Origin: DAOSCP01 sp035379625
GTDB taxonomy: Bacteria > Bacteroidota > Ignavibacteria > Ignavibacteriales > DAOSCP01
Assembly (NCBI GenBank): GCA_035379625.1
Contig: DAOSVM010000003.1
Location: 69,300 to 133,299 of the forward strand
Reading direction: 5' to 3'
Length of the DNA stretch: 64,000 bases
Part shown: in pieces, positions 18,595 to 27,335 of the stretch
How positions within the stretch are numbered: position 1 is the first letter of the stretch
Layout of the letters: each line of letters starts with the position of its first letter
Notes under the pieces: generated by a model
Databases searched by the model: none
Told to the model about the DNA's origin: nothing
The model's input: only the letters and a program-made list of their open reading frames with translations
Program-made: the position numbers and the translations under genes

Positions 18595-20013
18595 TTATTT
18601 TATTTCTATATTATTTTCTTTGAAATAGCTTATTACAAATTCTATATTTTCTTTAATTTCTTGACTTAAAAATTCCACTTCTCCACTTGTCACACTTTTC
18701 AAATTATAATTATTGATACAATTTTTAAGATACGATTGTTTAGCTTTTTTTAAGTCAAATTTTTTTGTTTGAATTAGTGATGGATGAGAAGGTAAAACGA
18801 TATTTTCACCCGGTTTTTCTGTTGCTGGATCACCAAAAATAACATTTATACCATTAGATTTTGCAAAAGTTAACTGTGCAAGTGGATGCTTTCCAGCACC
18901 AGTATATTCTGTTTCTTGTACAATAATTATTTCATCTTCTTTCATTTTCTGAGCTAAAGCAAAAGCTGCCGTTAACGATGTATTCCCAGCAGGGCCTCTT
19001 TCTAATCCTTCTAATATTGCAAGAGCCTCTGTAATATAGAATACTTCACCTTGTTTTACTAAAACGTATTCATCTAAATACCTTAATGGTCTTGCAGCAT
19101 TTCTAGGGACATCTGCTCTATCGGGCCAAGTAGCAAAAGGAATACCAAAACCTGTATGGCCTGTCGTAAAAGATTTCTTATTAAAAGCTGTATCTGATGC
19201 CATATGCAAACCACTTAAATCAACACTCGCACCTATTACTTTTGTATCAAGCGCGCCGGCTTTTATCAATCCTCTAGCAGTACCCGTAACATTACCACCC
19301 CCTGCATGCGTAACAACAACAGCTTCTGGGAACTTACCTGTCAAGTTTTTACACTGTTCTGCTAATTCATATCCTAACGTCTCTACTCCAGCTATACCAA
19401 AAGGTGTGTACAAAGACGCATTAAAAAAGCCTGTTTCTTCCAAAAGTAAGAGAAATGTATAAAATAATTCAGGTCCAACTGTCAATTGAATTACTTCAGC
19501 GCCATAAGCTTCGCATGCTCTTTGTTTTTCTAAAATTTCTGGTTGACCTATTTTTCTACTATCATAACATTCCTGAACAATAATACATTTTAATCCATTT
19601 ATCGCTGCTTGTGATGCAACTGCAGCTCCATAATTTCCACTTGTCGCTGCAATAACACCTTTATAACCTAATTTTTTAGCATGATATACCGCAGTTGCTG
19701 CTCTCCTCGCCTTAAAACTACCTGATGGATTGCAAGCTTCATCCTTTATAAATATTCTTGCTCCATAACCTTTTGGTGCAAATTTCCTTGATAAACTTGT
19801 TAAATTTCGAAGTTCTATTAGCGGCGTATTTCCAACACTTACTCTGTTCTGTATCTCCTGAATTTCACTCAAACTATAACCTGCTTCTTTCATCATCTTT
19901 TCATAATCAAATGCAATTCCTCCTAATTCAAATTTAGAATAATCGATACCAATTGACTTCTTCATTATTTCATTTTTCCGTGCCATTACAGCATTATAAC
20001 TTTTATCAACCAT
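18595..20013 (-). CDS. ortB: 2-amino-4-ketopentanoate thiolase, beta subunit
   Basis: OrtB with OrtA splits 2-amino-4-ketopentanoate with CoA into acetyl-CoA and alanine. The 472-residue protein is a fold-type II PLP enzyme related to threonine synthase. It shows GNTPLIELRNL, the cofactor lysine in NPSGSFKARRA, the ATSGNYGAAVA loop, and the glycine-rich phosphate grip THAGGGNVTGTARG. The ATG at 20013 forms a TGATG overlap with the ortA stop and is preceded by GGAGG, so I prefer it to the GTG one codon upstream. The two subunits are probably made in equal amounts by coupling. Confidence 0.94.
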   Translation of the reverse strand: MVDKSYNAVMARKNEIMKKSIGIDYSKFELGGIAFDYEKMMKEAGYSLSEIQEIQNRVSVGNTPLIELRNLTSLSRKFAPKGYGARIFIKDEACNPSGSFKARRAATAVYHAKKLGYKGVIAATSGNYGAAVASQAAINGLKCIIVQECYDSRKIGQPEILEKQRACEAYGAEVIQLTVGPELFYTFLLLLEETGFFNASLYTPFGIAGVETLGYELAEQCKNLTGKFPEAVVVTHAGGGNVTGTARGLIKAGALDTKVIGASVDLSGLHMASDTAFNKKSFTTGHTGFGIPFATWPDRADVPRNAARPLRYLDEYVLVKQGEVFYITEALAILEGLERGPAGNTSLTAAFALAQKMKEDEIIIVQETEYTGAGKHPLAQLTFAKSNGINVIFGDPATEKPGENIVLPSHPSLIQTKKFDLKKAKQSYLKNCINNYNLKSVTSGEVEFLSQEIKENIEFVISYFKENNIEIK

Positions 20014-20312
20014 CACAAACCTCCGCGCATAATTTCAACCAATTGCTTATCAATAGCATTTAATTCAGGAACACAATTACCAAAATTATGAATATATGAA
20101 GGATTTACATCCACAAGTTCACCTTCCACTTCTCGACCAGTCATAGTTTTAATTTTTATAGTTTCACCTACTTCAGCCTCAGTCAGTGCAAAACCTTTTA
20201 CCCATAATTCCAAAGATACTTTTTTCGTATCCTCTGGCAATTGTGCGGACCTCTCCTCAGGTTTTAATACAATTTGATGTATTTGAACCCAGTCACCTAT
20301 TTTGGCTTTCAT
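20013..20312 (-). CDS. ortA: 2-amino-4-ketopentanoate thiolase, alpha subunit
   Basis: The 99-residue small subunit of the thiolase. It has the typical start AKIGDWVQIHQIVLKPEERSA and a compact beta-rich body ending NFGNCVPELNAIDKQ. Small size, family-like sequence and position directly before ortB make the assignment firm. It follows ord by 9 bases. Confidence 0.93.
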   Translation of the reverse strand: MKAKIGDWVQIHQIVLKPEERSAQLPEDTKKVSLELWVKGFALTEAEVGETIKIKTMTGREVEGELVDVNPSYIHNFGNCVPELNAIDKQLVEIMRGGL

Positions 20313-20321
20313 TTTACCACC

Positions 20322-21368
20322 TTACCTTTTAATCATTTCTCTCATATCGCCGAGTATAGCTCTTGGAACTGGTAAATCTATCATTGTTTTTAATCCTGGT
20401 TCAGCATTTATTACATGCGGTATCATATTTACACACATAGCAATTGTTCCAAGTCCTCCTTCAACCTCTGGTTTAATAGACATATTAACTTCCGGTGTAC
20501 CCTTAATTGTAATATAATCACCTGTATGAACTCCAACAATCTCTGGTTCAATCTGTTGTGGATGTATCATATCAATCACAACTTTTCCATTTACATAACC
20601 TTGACCTGTCATATTAACACCTGCTACATTCCCAGGCGCTGCATAGCCATATTTTGATTTCCTTTCTACATTTGTAACTATTGGTGCCATTTGAGTTTCA
20701 ATCTTACTCAATCGGATACCTAAAGCATCTGCTATCATTGTAATCGATTCATGAAATCCAACGTGCCCTGCAATTTTCTTACTTTCAACACCTTCCTGAA
20801 ATTCCTGCAAAGACAAACCTACTCCTTGCTCTTCCATCACTGCAGGCCCAAATGGTGATAAAGAATTTACTCTTTTTGCCTCTATATGCTCAACATCTAC
20901 CATACAACCAGTTAAACATACAACCAACAAATCCATAATCAAACCGGGATTTATACCCGTACCCAAAATTGTAACTCCATTTTCCTTTGCAATTCTATCT
21001 AACTCAGCCGCTAATTCAGGATTTTGAGCCTTCGGATAAGCCATCTCCTCAGCTGTTGAAATTACATTAACCTTTTTTTCCAAAGCAAATTTAAGTTTAT
21101 CAAACGCCTTTTTAACAAACGAATCTGTCGCACACAAACATACATCACAACATTTTTCAGTTAAAACCTCATTAATATCACCCTTAACAATTACATCCGG
21201 ATGACCATTCCGCTCTACACCCAACAATTCAAAAATACTTTTCCCAACCCTTTCAGGATGTAAATCACAAACACCAACAATTTGCACTCCCTTCTTCTTT
21301 AAAAGCATTTTTGCCATTCCGCTTCCCATGGCGCCAAAGCCCCAAATAACAACTTTCACGTTTTCCAT
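20322..21368 (-). CDS. ord: 2,4-diaminopentanoate dehydrogenase
   Basis: Ord oxidatively deaminates 2,4-diaminopentanoate to 2-amino-4-ketopentanoate with NAD(P)+. The 348-residue protein begins with a Rossmann fold (VVIWGFGAMGSGMAKML, residues 6-22) and has the middle motif GTGINPGLIMDLL typical of the family of dihydrodipicolinate-reductase-like dehydrogenases. It is the first gene of the seven-gene operon. The upstream 290 bases show no cobalamin riboswitch motif, although the pathway uses B12. Confidence 0.94.
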   Translation of the reverse strand: MENVKVVIWGFGAMGSGMAKMLLKKKGVQIVGVCDLHPERVGKSIFELLGVERNGHPDVIVKGDINEVLTEKCCDVCLCATDSFVKKAFDKLKFALEKKVNVISTAEEMAYPKAQNPELAAELDRIAKENGVTILGTGINPGLIMDLLVVCLTGCMVDVEHIEAKRVNSLSPFGPAVMEEQGVGLSLQEFQEGVESKKIAGHVGFHESITMIADALGIRLSKIETQMAPIVTNVERKSKYGYAAPGNVAGVNMTGQGYVNGKVVIDMIHPQQIEPEIVGVHTGDYITIKGTPEVNMSIKPEVEGGLGTIAMCVNMIPHVINAEPGLKTMIDLPVPRAILGDMREMIKR

Positions 21369-21656
21369 GTAAAACTCCCCATAAATTAATTTGTTTATAA
21401 TATTTTTTAATAAAATCCAAAAAAGAACTTGATATTTAAGATATTGAAATAGATGTTATGTAAAAATGATAGGTATTCGTGGTTATAAATCTGGGCAGTG
21501 TCTTAGTAGTAACAAATTGGTTTTTTGAATGTAGAATTTATTTTCTTTTATGAAAATCATAAAGATTTTAAAATTTTGAAAAAATATAAACTTAAAATAA
21601 TTTAAAAACAAGCTTTTTTAATAAAAATTTTAAATTTTTAAAGAATAATGAGTATA
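21369..21656. other. Leader region of the ornithine operon
   Basis: About 290 AT-rich bases between ord and repeat copy 3. A GGGGAG binding site abuts ord. I found no convincing TAnnTTTG promoter box, no B12 box and no long hairpin. The promoter of the operon should be here or inside the repeat, but I cannot place it. Confidence 0.35.
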
Positions 21657-22233
21657 GCTCGGACAGTATAAGCATAGCCCATTGCAGCATAACGAAAGCT
21701 GCAATGGGCAGCGGGCACAAAGGCCCGCTAAAAATCATTTTTTCCCCATCTTATGAAATTTAGTTTTACTACCTCAATTTGCACCTTCTTACGAATTTAA
21801 TATCAAAAATTTCATAAAATTGTTACTACAATTTGGTAGGTTCAAAATTCCACTGTTCAAAAATGTGATATGCAGCCCGCAGGAATGACTTAATGTTGCA
21901 TAAAAAAATTCATTTACCGAAGTTGCTATATAATATTGCAAATTTCTTCATTTGATTCAGCATTTTTATAATATAATCGTTTTTACAATATTATAGCAAA
22001 TACAATTATATTGTATATACAAATATATCGTATTAAAGATAATATTACAAAATTATTAAAGTTTGCAATATCTTTGGTAAATTTTCAGTCAATAGTTATT
22101 ATGGTAGATACGTATATGTTGTAAGTCGTTGATATTAAGTATGATATAGTTTAATGTGTTTAAAATAAATTTTGGGCGTTAGCCCGCCCGTGCGCCCACG
22201 TGCGCACGGGCTTTATGCTTACACCGTCTGAGA
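21657..22233 (-). repeat. Composite inverted-end repeat, copy 3 (B left, A right)
   Basis: The left end GCTCGGACAGTATAAGC (21657-21673) is followed by a variant B1 stem (GCCCATTGCAGC 21677-21688 with GCTGCAATGGGC 21698-21709) and B2 (AGCGGGC with GCCCGCT, 21710-21729). The right side has GGGCGTTAGCCC (22174-22185), A1 (22186-22195 with 22202-22211) and end GCTTACACCGTCTGAG (22217-22232). The B-side interior aligns with copy 4 (both contain CCATCTTATGAAATT and TCAATTTG). Unlike the other copies, no family terminator hairpin lies outside the A end. It lies between the 5' end of ord and the 3' end of the rlpA-like gene. Confidence 0.85.
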
Positions 22234-22292
22234 AAATTACTTAATAACAGAGAACATTTTTTAATTTCTCAATAACTTTTTTAACTTTAGGA

Positions 22293-22790
22293 CTAATTGT
22301 TATAGGCTATAAACGAATTAGCATAATTAACTTTTACAATTTCAACCTTCAACTTCATCCTTCCAATATGAACCATGCCTAAAGCCTTTGCAGCGCCACG
22401 GGAAATATCAACGCGCTTTGGAGACTTGAACCCCGGTCTATCGTTGACTCTTACTATAACCGATTTATTATTTTTCAAATTTGTCAACTTCAATAATGTA
22501 CCAAATGGTAATGTTTTATGAGCAGCTGTTAAGCCATCCTGATCGTAAATATCACCACTGGATGTTTTTCGCCCGTGGAAATAATTACCGTACCAGGTTG
22601 CAACCATTTCTCCATAGCTTTCATAGCTAAGAAGTTTATTTTCAATTGTAGAACTATTGAATATATCTTCATCATAAACCTTCTTAGCTACAACAGGATT
22701 TCCTAATTTTAAGCCTACACCGGGGTTACTATTGATAAACACAAAAAACGCAACGAATAACACTTTTAAAAAGAACTTCAAAACACGCAC
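22293..22790 (-). CDS. RlpA-like septal/peptidoglycan protein
   Basis: A 165-residue exported protein with an N-terminal signal or anchor (residues 1-20) and a double-psi beta-barrel. The RlpA motifs are all present: ATWYGNYFHGRKTSSGDIYD, LTAAHKTLPFGT, VRVNDRPGF and RVDISRGAAKALGM. In other bacteria RlpA binds or cleaves denuded glycan strands. This copy has no SPOR domain, so septal targeting is not obvious. A separate signal peptidase II cysteine is not seen. It is transcribed away from the C39-like gene. Confidence 0.85.
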   Translation of the reverse strand: MRVLKFFLKVLFVAFFVFINSNPGVGLKLGNPVVAKKVYDEDIFNSSTIENKLLSYESYGEMVATWYGNYFHGRKTSSGDIYDQDGLTAAHKTLPFGTLLKLTNLKNNKSVIVRVNDRPGFKSPKRVDISRGAAKALGMVHIGRMKLKVEIVKVNYANSFIAYNN

Positions 22791-22970
22791 CTTTCATTTG
22801 TTTTAAAAAGACCTTACAAAAATAGATTTTATATCTTAATAAGACAATAGAACTAACCGCGTAAAATCTGCGTTTGTTAAATTTTGACCATATTCTATTT
22901 TTGTTCAAAATTATTTTCTTTTTTTATAAATCATTTTTTTTTTATTTTAAACCATCAATTTAGGGAATCT

Positions 22971-23792
22971 ATGACATTCTATCCTATGCCAAACGACTAC
23001 GAATGTGGCCCGTTTAGCTTAAAATATGCAATGGTATTATTCGGTACTTTTGCCTACGAAAAAGATATTTCCGCTCTTGCTGGAACAAGTTGGTGGGGCG
23101 GAACTGATGAATTCGGGCTATCTACTGCTGCAAGGAATTATGGCTATAAACTTATACACTTTACTGAAATTAATCCTAAAAAAGCTATTACTAAACTAAA
23201 CAAAATTTTAAAAAAATACCCATGTCTTTTACCGGTTCATCAATGGAATCACTGGATAACTATCGCTCAAAAAGTTGATGATAAATATTTAATTATGGAT
23301 TCTGGTAAACAAAAAGTTTTTAGCGTATATAATGAGAAACAATTACTCCACTCTTGGGTTTACTTCGATAATCAACAAACACGTTTCGATGGATATATCC
23401 TTATGCCTAAAGATTACTACCACTTACGAGCAAAATTTAAACCAGAACACTTAAAAATTCTACTTAATAAAGATAATTATCGTATCACTTACAAATGGAA
23501 TGAATATCTTGATGATTTAACTTCAATCTGCACAACAACTGCAAGATTACATTCTATTTCCTTTGATGAGTTTTGTTTACAATATGCTGATAAAATTATT
23601 AACAATGTTATTTATTGGTATGGTGATGCCACAAAAAAAGAATTAAAAAATGTTATTAAAGGTATGCAACTTATTGCTGATGTTTATCAACTAAGAATTA
23701 GAAAAACTGAAGTAATAGACGCAATTATATCTATTACTTCGCTGCTAACTCTATATTTATGCGGAAAACATGGAATGGTTGAAATTTATTAG
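22971..23792 (+). CDS. Stand-alone C39-like papain-fold protein
   Basis: A 273-residue cytoplasmic-looking protein. Its first half has the layout of peptidase C39: NDYECGPFSLKYAM with Cys12, then HQWNHWITI with His94 and MDSG with Asp110, giving a complete Cys-His-Asp set. Unlike bacteriocin ABC exporters it has no membrane or ATPase domain. The C-terminal 130 residues are helical and unassigned. I start at 22971 because AGGGAAT precedes that ATG and the family motif begins directly after; upstream codons read as a hydrophobic extension without a site. Its TAG overlaps the convergent namZ stop. Confidence 0.65.
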   Translation: MTFYPMPNDYECGPFSLKYAMVLFGTFAYEKDISALAGTSWWGGTDEFGLSTAARNYGYKLIHFTEINPKKAITKLNKILKKYPCLLPVHQWNHWITIAQKVDDKYLIMDSGKQKVFSVYNEKQLLHSWVYFDNQQTRFDGYILMPKDYYHLRAKFKPEHLKILLNKDNYRITYKWNEYLDDLTSICTTTARLHSISFDEFCLQYADKIINNVIYWYGDATKKELKNVIKGMQLIADVYQLRIRKTEVIDAIISITSLLTLYLCGKHGMVEIY

Positions 23793-25003
23793 TTATACAA
23801 ATAATACTTTTTTGATTGATTTTTAAAATGCTCTATATCCTTATCCAAATAATTTCTTATATCACTAATTTTGAATCTTTGCCCAAACATTATTGAAATT
23901 TTATCAGTTCCAATAGCTTTATTGAAACTCGAAACTCTAGAGTTACCTATAAAAGGATTTTTTTCCGGATATAATTCATTATGTACTTGCATAAAATAAA
24001 ATTGCAAATCCATTAATTTTACTTTTTTATAATCTGTTATGTGTATTTGTACACCATTTAACTTTTTACCTTGATATTTACCAAAAAGAGCTTTAAAAGT
24101 TATCGGTCTAAATTTTACTCCTTCAAGTCCTAATGAATTCATTTTTTCAGCCAATACTAAAGGATCAATCCATTCAGCTGCAAAAATCTGAAATGGTAAA
24201 GTATATCCTACGCCTTCGCTAAAAAATCCTAACTCGCCCATAATTCCACTTGCCACATAATAAAAAGGTGAAGTCTCATAAGGTATATTTGGAGAAGTTG
24301 GAACCCAAGGTAAACCTGTTTCTTCAAAAACCATATCTCTTTTCCAACCTTCCATTTTAACAACTTGCAACTTACATTGCTTTTTTTCTTTCTTTAACCA
24401 CTCGTTATTCAAATAATTTGCTAACTCACCAACTGTTAAACCATAAACATATGGAATCGGCAAATAACTGATAAATGATGTAAATCCCTTTTCAACAATA
24501 TTACCTTCCACTCTATTTCCACCAAGTGGATTAGGCCTATCTAATATTACAAATTCTTTACTATTTTCAGCACACGCTTCCATACACATAGCCATTGTTG
24601 TAATATAAGTATAAGAGCGACAACCAATATCTTGTATATCATAAACTAATACATCTATTTTATCCATCATTTCTTTCGTTGGTTTTTTAATTTTACCATG
24701 TAAAGAAAATATTGGTATTTTTGTTTTAGGATCTAGGCTATTTAATACTTCATCACCTGCGTAATAATCACCTCTTACTCCGTGTTCTGGCGCAAATAAA
24801 GCTACTAACTCAAAACTTTTCTCATTTGCAAAAATATCAATTATAGAATTATAATCTTTGTCAATAGCTGTATGATTTGTAACCAATCCTACCTTTTTAC
24901 CTTTAAGTATATCAAAATTTCTTTCTTTTAATACATCTAGCCCTGTTTTTACTTGAGCAAATGTTAAAAAAGATATAACTATTAAATTTATAATTATTTT
25001 CAT
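23789..25003 (-). CDS. namZ: Exo-beta-N-acetylmuramidase NamZ (DUF1343)
   Basis: NamZ (GH171, formerly DUF1343) releases terminal MurNAc from peptidoglycan fragments. The 404-residue protein has a short signal peptide and the family motifs KVGLVTNHTAID, ALFAPEHGVRGDYYAGDEV, VYDIQDIGCRSYTY and ILDRPNPLGG. It shares the operon with murQ, which acts on MurNAc-6-phosphate, so the two fit a muramic acid recycling route; a MurNAc kinase and transporter are not in the window. It is the last gene of the mnmE operon, 3 bases after the HisH-like gene. Confidence 0.9.
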   Translation of the reverse strand: MKIIINLIVISFLTFAQVKTGLDVLKERNFDILKGKKVGLVTNHTAIDKDYNSIIDIFANEKSFELVALFAPEHGVRGDYYAGDEVLNSLDPKTKIPIFSLHGKIKKPTKEMMDKIDVLVYDIQDIGCRSYTYITTMAMCMEACAENSKEFVILDRPNPLGGNRVEGNIVEKGFTSFISYLPIPYVYGLTVGELANYLNNEWLKKEKKQCKLQVVKMEGWKRDMVFEETGLPWVPTSPNIPYETSPFYYVASGIMGELGFFSEGVGYTLPFQIFAAEWIDPLVLAEKMNSLGLEGVKFRPITFKALFGKYQGKKLNGVQIHITDYKKVKLMDLQFYFMQVHNELYPEKNPFIGNSRVSSFNKAIGTDKISIMFGQRFKISDIRNYLDKDIEHFKNQSKKYYLYN

Positions 25004-25006
25004 ATT

Positions 25007-25561
25007 TTACTCTAAAAAATTTTTAATTACTTGAATTCCTACTTCTCCCGAAAGTTCAGGCCTAAACATTACTCCATAGAAATTATTCTTTTTGATTGCT
25101 ACTGTTACTTCTTTATCTTTTAATTTTGCTAAAGAATTTGATAAATTTTTCATCTCAAAGAAACAATCAAAATATAATAAAGAATTATCAATATCTTTAA
25201 ATAACTTATCTTTTTCTAAAATTTCTACTTCATGGAATAAATCATCCTTTATAACATTATCAATTTCATTATTTATCATACAAAAAGTTGGTAGTTGAAC
25301 TTCTTTACATTTTTCGCAAAGTAAAGCCATAGATTTACCAATAAATAAAACGTCTTTTTTTAACATCTTAATAAATTGATATAAATTTGAACGATTTAAT
25401 TTTTTTAACAAAAGGCTTAAATCGTCGCAAGGTGGGATAAATAATTTATTGGAAGTTAATATTTCATCTTCAGTTTCCGCAATAAGATAATTGCATTTAA
25501 TTTTGTTTAAAACTTCCAATAGTTCATTTGAGTTAGTGTTGAAACCTAATACAGATATCAT
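25007..25561 (-). CDS. HisH-like glutamine amidotransferase fold, catalytic residues lost
   Basis: A 184-residue protein that follows the HisH pattern along its whole length: LFIPPCDDLS in place of the oxyanion strand, VLFIGKSMALLCE in place of the nucleophile elbow (usually GICLGMQLL), and a C-terminal GVMFRPELSGEVGIQVIKNFLE in place of GVQFHPE. By this alignment the catalytic Cys is Gly75 and the His is Arg167, while Glu169 is kept. It therefore should not hydrolyse glutamine. The ATG at 25561 starts one base after the preceding stop; the longer frame would overlap that gene. Function is unknown. Confidence 0.6.
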   Translation of the reverse strand: MISVLGFNTNSNELLEVLNKIKCNYLIAETEDEILTSNKLFIPPCDDLSLLLKKLNRSNLYQFIKMLKKDVLFIGKSMALLCEKCKEVQLPTFCMINNEIDNVIKDDLFHEVEILEKDKLFKDIDNSLLYFDCFFEMKNLSNSLAKLKDKEVTVAIKKNNFYGVMFRPELSGEVGIQVIKNFLE

Positions 25562-25562
25562 A

Positions 25563-26396
25563 TTATTTCTTAAAATATATAGGTATAGCAATATTTGTTA
25601 TTTCATTCAATTGGAAAATTTCATCCCAGTATTCTTTTATTTCATCAACAACGCTTAAAGCTAAATAATCACATCCAAAACCTAAATAATATATTACTTC
25701 AGATTTTAATAATTTTCCTTCTGGCGTTAGTGTGACTTTTATCCATGAAATACCGTCCAATTTATAATCCTTTATGATCGTAGGATATTCAACATAACCA
25801 TAAAGAATTTTCAGAAATTGTGGATCTTTTATCGCAATAATTTTATCAGATAAAATAACGTTATCGATAATTCTATAATTCTTTAGAATATTCGGAATTT
25901 TATTTTCAAATTCAGGAATTTTATTATATTCTAAATATTCTTTATTTGCTTGCTTTTGTAAAAATTTTAAATAATTTCTTGGAAATTCTCGTTTCTTATA
26001 TTTTTCAATTCTGGTTGTATCAGTTACAACAATTGAGTTCTTAATTTCTCCATCTTCAAAAACAAAATAATCTATAATATTACCTAATGAATCATAATTA
26101 ATTTTTACACCGTTCAATACGCCATCTTTATAATAAGCAGAAGTTTTAATTTGTCCATTCAAATAATAAGAATAATAAAATCCACTAAGAACACCTTTTT
26201 CAAAGAAAGCCTCTTCTGCTATTTGACCATTTTCAAAATACAATTTGGTATAACCATCACGAACATTATTAACATAACTTATTTCAGCTTTCAAATTTCC
26301 ATTATCGTAATAAGATTTCAATATTTCAAATTGTGCGAAAGCTGAACACTGTAACAACAGAACAAAAAATATTATATTAATAATGTTTTTTTTCAA
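25563..26396 (-). CDS. Exported MORN-variant (YwqK-like) protein with TonB C-terminal-like domain
   Basis: A 277-residue protein with a signal peptide (residues 1-21). Four repeats of the type YYDNGNLKAEISYVNNVRDGYTKL follow (residues 29-120), the MORN-variant repeats found in YwqK-like antitoxins. The C-terminal part (KLDGISWIKVTLTPEGKLLKSEVIYYLGFG...) resembles the TonB C-terminal/energy-transducer fold. It lies directly after murQ with no gap (26396/26397) and before the HisH-like gene. An envelope role is inferred; a toxin partner is not visible. Confidence 0.65.
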   Translation of the reverse strand: MKKNIINIIFFVLLLQCSAFAQFEILKSYYDNGNLKAEISYVNNVRDGYTKLYFENGQIAEEAFFEKGVLSGFYYSYYLNGQIKTSAYYKDGVLNGVKINYDSLGNIIDYFVFEDGEIKNSIVVTDTTRIEKYKKREFPRNYLKFLQKQANKEYLEYNKIPEFENKIPNILKNYRIIDNVILSDKIIAIKDPQFLKILYGYVEYPTIIKDYKLDGISWIKVTLTPEGKLLKSEVIYYLGFGCDYLALSVVDEIKEYWDEIFQLNEITNIAIPIYFKK

Positions 26397-27335
26397 TTAT
26401 TTTAACTCCATTTCTATAGCTTTACGAACAAAACCATCAGCTAATTCAATTCTTTTTCTTGCTTCATCAGCATTGCAACCTGCTTTAATCATTACAATAG
26501 CAGTTTTAACATGCCCATCAGCATCTTTTAAATATTTAGTTGCTGTATCATAATCAACTTTTGTAACAGTCATAACAATACGTTTACTTCTTTCAACTAA
26601 TTTTTTATTAGTCATCTGAAGGTCAACCATCATATTTTCGTAAACTTTACCAAGCCTAATCATAGCTGTAGTAGTTAACATATTAAGCACTAATTTTTGA
26701 GCAGTACCACTCTTCATTCTTGTAGAACCCATTATAACTTCAGGGCCAACATATGGACAAATTGCAATATCAACTTCTTCAATATTAAAATTTTCACGTG
26801 GATTGCAAGTAACAAATAAAGTTGTAGCTCCCAATTCTTTTGCTTTTTTTACAGCTCCAATAACATAAGGTGTTCTCCTACTCGCTGCAATACCACATAC
26901 AACATCTTTTGCAGTAACTCCAGCTTTTATTACATCTTCAGCACCATTCTCTTCAAAGTCTTCTGCCCCTTCTTGAGCTCTAAATATTGCTTTATGTCCA
27001 CCTGCTATAAATCCTTCAACCATACCATAAGGTACACCAAAAGTTGGCGGACATTCAGATGCATCTACAATTCCTAATCTTCCACTTGTACCAGCTCCAA
27101 AATATAATAAACGTCCCCCATTCTTAAATGCTTTTACAATTACTTCAACAGCTTGTGCAATATAAGGTATTTCCTTTTCAACTGCATAAGGTACTGTTTT
27201 GTCTTCATCGTTGATAATTCTTAAAATTTCTTCTGTTGATTTTGAATCAATATCCATTGATTTTGGATTTCTTTGCTCAGTTGTAAGTTGAGCAATTTCT
27301 TCGAACAAACTTTTTGACCCCGATAACTTTGTCAT
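26397..27335 (-). CDS. murQ: N-acetylmuramic acid 6-phosphate etherase
   Basis: MurQ removes D-lactate from MurNAc-6-phosphate to give GlcNAc-6-phosphate, the key step of cell-wall sugar recycling. The 312-residue SIS-fold protein has GAGTSGRLGIVDASECPPTFG, FIAGGHKAIFRAQEGAED and GSTRMKSGTAQKLVLNML. The ATG overlaps the rsmG stop (ATGA), so it is translated from the same message. Released lactate could feed the D-lactate dehydrogenase-like enzyme at 6 kb, which is only a suggestion. Confidence 0.96.
   Translation of the reverse strand: MTKLSGSKSLFEEIAQLTTEQRNPKSMDIDSKSTEEILRIINDEDKTVPYAVEKEIPYIAQAVEVIVKAFKNGGRLLYFGAGTSGRLGIVDASECPPTFGVPYGMVEGFIAGGHKAIFRAQEGAEDFEENGAEDVIKAGVTAKDVVCGIAASRRTPYVIGAVKKAKELGATTLFVTCNPRENFNIEEVDIAICPYVGPEVIMGSTRMKSGTAQKLVLNMLTTTAMIRLGKVYENMMVDLQMTNKKLVERSKRIVMTVTKVDYDTATKYLKDADGHVKTAIVMIKAGCNADEARKRIELADGFVRKAIEMELK

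Noticed and set aside
21369..21656. Cobalamin riboswitch before ord
   Set aside because: No B12-box-like sequence or long paired leader could be found by eye on either strand.
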